A stretch of DNA of 5,440 nt from an uncultured Bacilli bacterium (GTDB taxonomy: Bacteria; Bacillota_I; Bacilli_A; RF39; UBA660), in NCBI GenBank assembly GCA_934096535.1, contig CAKOMC010000061.1, positions 1-5,440 on the forward strand. The letters are read 5' to 3'. Both the position numbers and the translations under genes were made by a program. Below are positions 5,190 to 5,440 of this stretch, one piece after another; the stretch's first letter is position 1, and the number at the start of each line of letters is the position of its first letter. The notes below the pieces were generated by a model that ran no database searches, was not told the DNA's origin, and was given only the letters and a program-made list of their open reading frames with translations.

Positions 5190-5372
5190 ACCTAGTTAAC
5201 TAGACACATAAAATAATTTTAAATTAAATGCTATGATTATTAACATTAGAAATTGGGATTATTAAAATACCATTGCAAGTACTCACCAAAACTATAGCAA
5301 AGACTTATACTTTTGGCAATCGTTTTCACATTAAATAAGTATCATTTAAAAATTTTTGAGACCATAAAAATC
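5190..5372. other. Gene-free AT-rich stretch
   Basis: No credible open frame is visible on either strand. The only local structure is a 12-bp perfect palindrome, CTAGTTAACTAG (5192-5203). No promoter or RNA gene could be recognised here. Confidence 0.5.
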
Positions 5373-5395
5373 AACCACCAGCTAAGCTGGTGGTT
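5373..5395 (-). terminator. Strong GC-rich hairpin, terminator-like
   Basis: AACCACCAGC pairs perfectly with GCTGGTGGTT over ten bases around a three-base loop. On the minus strand it is followed by GATTTTTATGG, and on the plus strand by TTCATTTTA. Neither T tract is ideal, but the minus-strand one is better and would suit the putative gene end at 5409. The stem is much more GC-rich than its surroundings, which also fits a structured end of an IS200/IS605-type element. Confidence 0.55.
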
Positions 5396-5408
5396 TTCAT
5401 TTTACGCC

Positions 5409-5440
5409 TTATAAGGCTCTTATTACTGCTTCGCTTAAAA
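5409..5440 (-). CDS. Possible 3' end of a gene entering from the right edge
   Basis: One minus-strand frame is open from the edge and reads LSEAVIRAL before a TAA (5409-5411) that lies inside the palindrome GCCTTATAAGGC (5406-5417). The stop is followed 13 bases later by the hairpin at 5373-5395. Nine residues are too few to assign a family. A second open frame on the same strand (reading through to a TGA near 5370) is less protein-like. Kept as a weak call. Confidence 0.25.
   Translation of the reverse strand, partial: LSEAVIRAL

Noticed and set aside
5192..5203. Palindrome CTAGTTAACTAG as an operator
   Set aside because: A single 12-bp AT-rich palindrome, about 45 bp or more upstream of the -35, is not enough to support a regulatory call.

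Overview
This is an AT-rich window (roughly 30% GC by eye) from a low-GC Firmicutes-type bacterium. Every gene call lies on the minus strand, so transcription runs from high to low coordinates. The threonyl-tRNA synthetase gene under a T-box leader, the GG-rich Shine-Dalgarno sites, the lipobox lipoprotein and the U-tailed terminators all fit the Bacilli/Mollicutes-like radiation. The N-anchored, Tyr/Asn-rich surface protein resembles proteins I associate with uncultured gut Bacilli (RF39-type lineages), but that placement is inference. TGG is used for Trp and all complete genes end in TAA, so nothing requires a recoded UGA.

Reading in the direction of transcription from the right: the right edge holds a possible 3' gene end (5409-5440), a strong hairpin (5373-5395) and then about 180 bp without a gene. 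A tandem 22-bp-period repeat (5149-5189) abuts a predicted promoter (5118-5146). That promoter drives a two-gene unit: a small lipoprotein (4540-5091) and an unrecognised 180-residue cytoplasmic protein (3980-4522). No terminator is visible after it. A near-consensus sigma-A promoter (3947-3975) follows within a few bases and starts a complete threonine T-box leader (about 3738-3940) with Stem I, an ACC specifier, the T-box bulge, and mutually exclusive antiterminator and terminator. The T-box controls a 66-codon, charged helical ORF (3524-3724) and, 3 bp later, thrS (1766-3520), which ends at a GAAA-loop terminator (1727-1751).

The ThrRS begins directly at the editing domain and lacks the usual N-terminal TGS domain. 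It keeps the editing residues and the zinc-binding Cys/His/His. The 66-residue ORF occupies the place and approximate size of the missing TGS domain but does not look like one.

Between thrS and the next gene, a roughly 335-bp gene-free stretch is bounded by a 27-nt inverted repeat (1432-1458 and 1684-1710, 25/27 identical) enclosing 225 bp. Inside are two tandem pairs of a 12-bp motif exactly 92 bp apart. The stretch lies immediately upstream of a membrane-anchored surface protein gene (147-1391), so an invertible regulatory segment, a MITE-like element, or a plus-strand small RNA are all possible; this is the least explained part of the window. The surface gene ends at a bidirectional terminator (108-140), followed by the first 13 codons of a type II topoisomerase B subunit gene (ParE/GyrB) running off the left edge.
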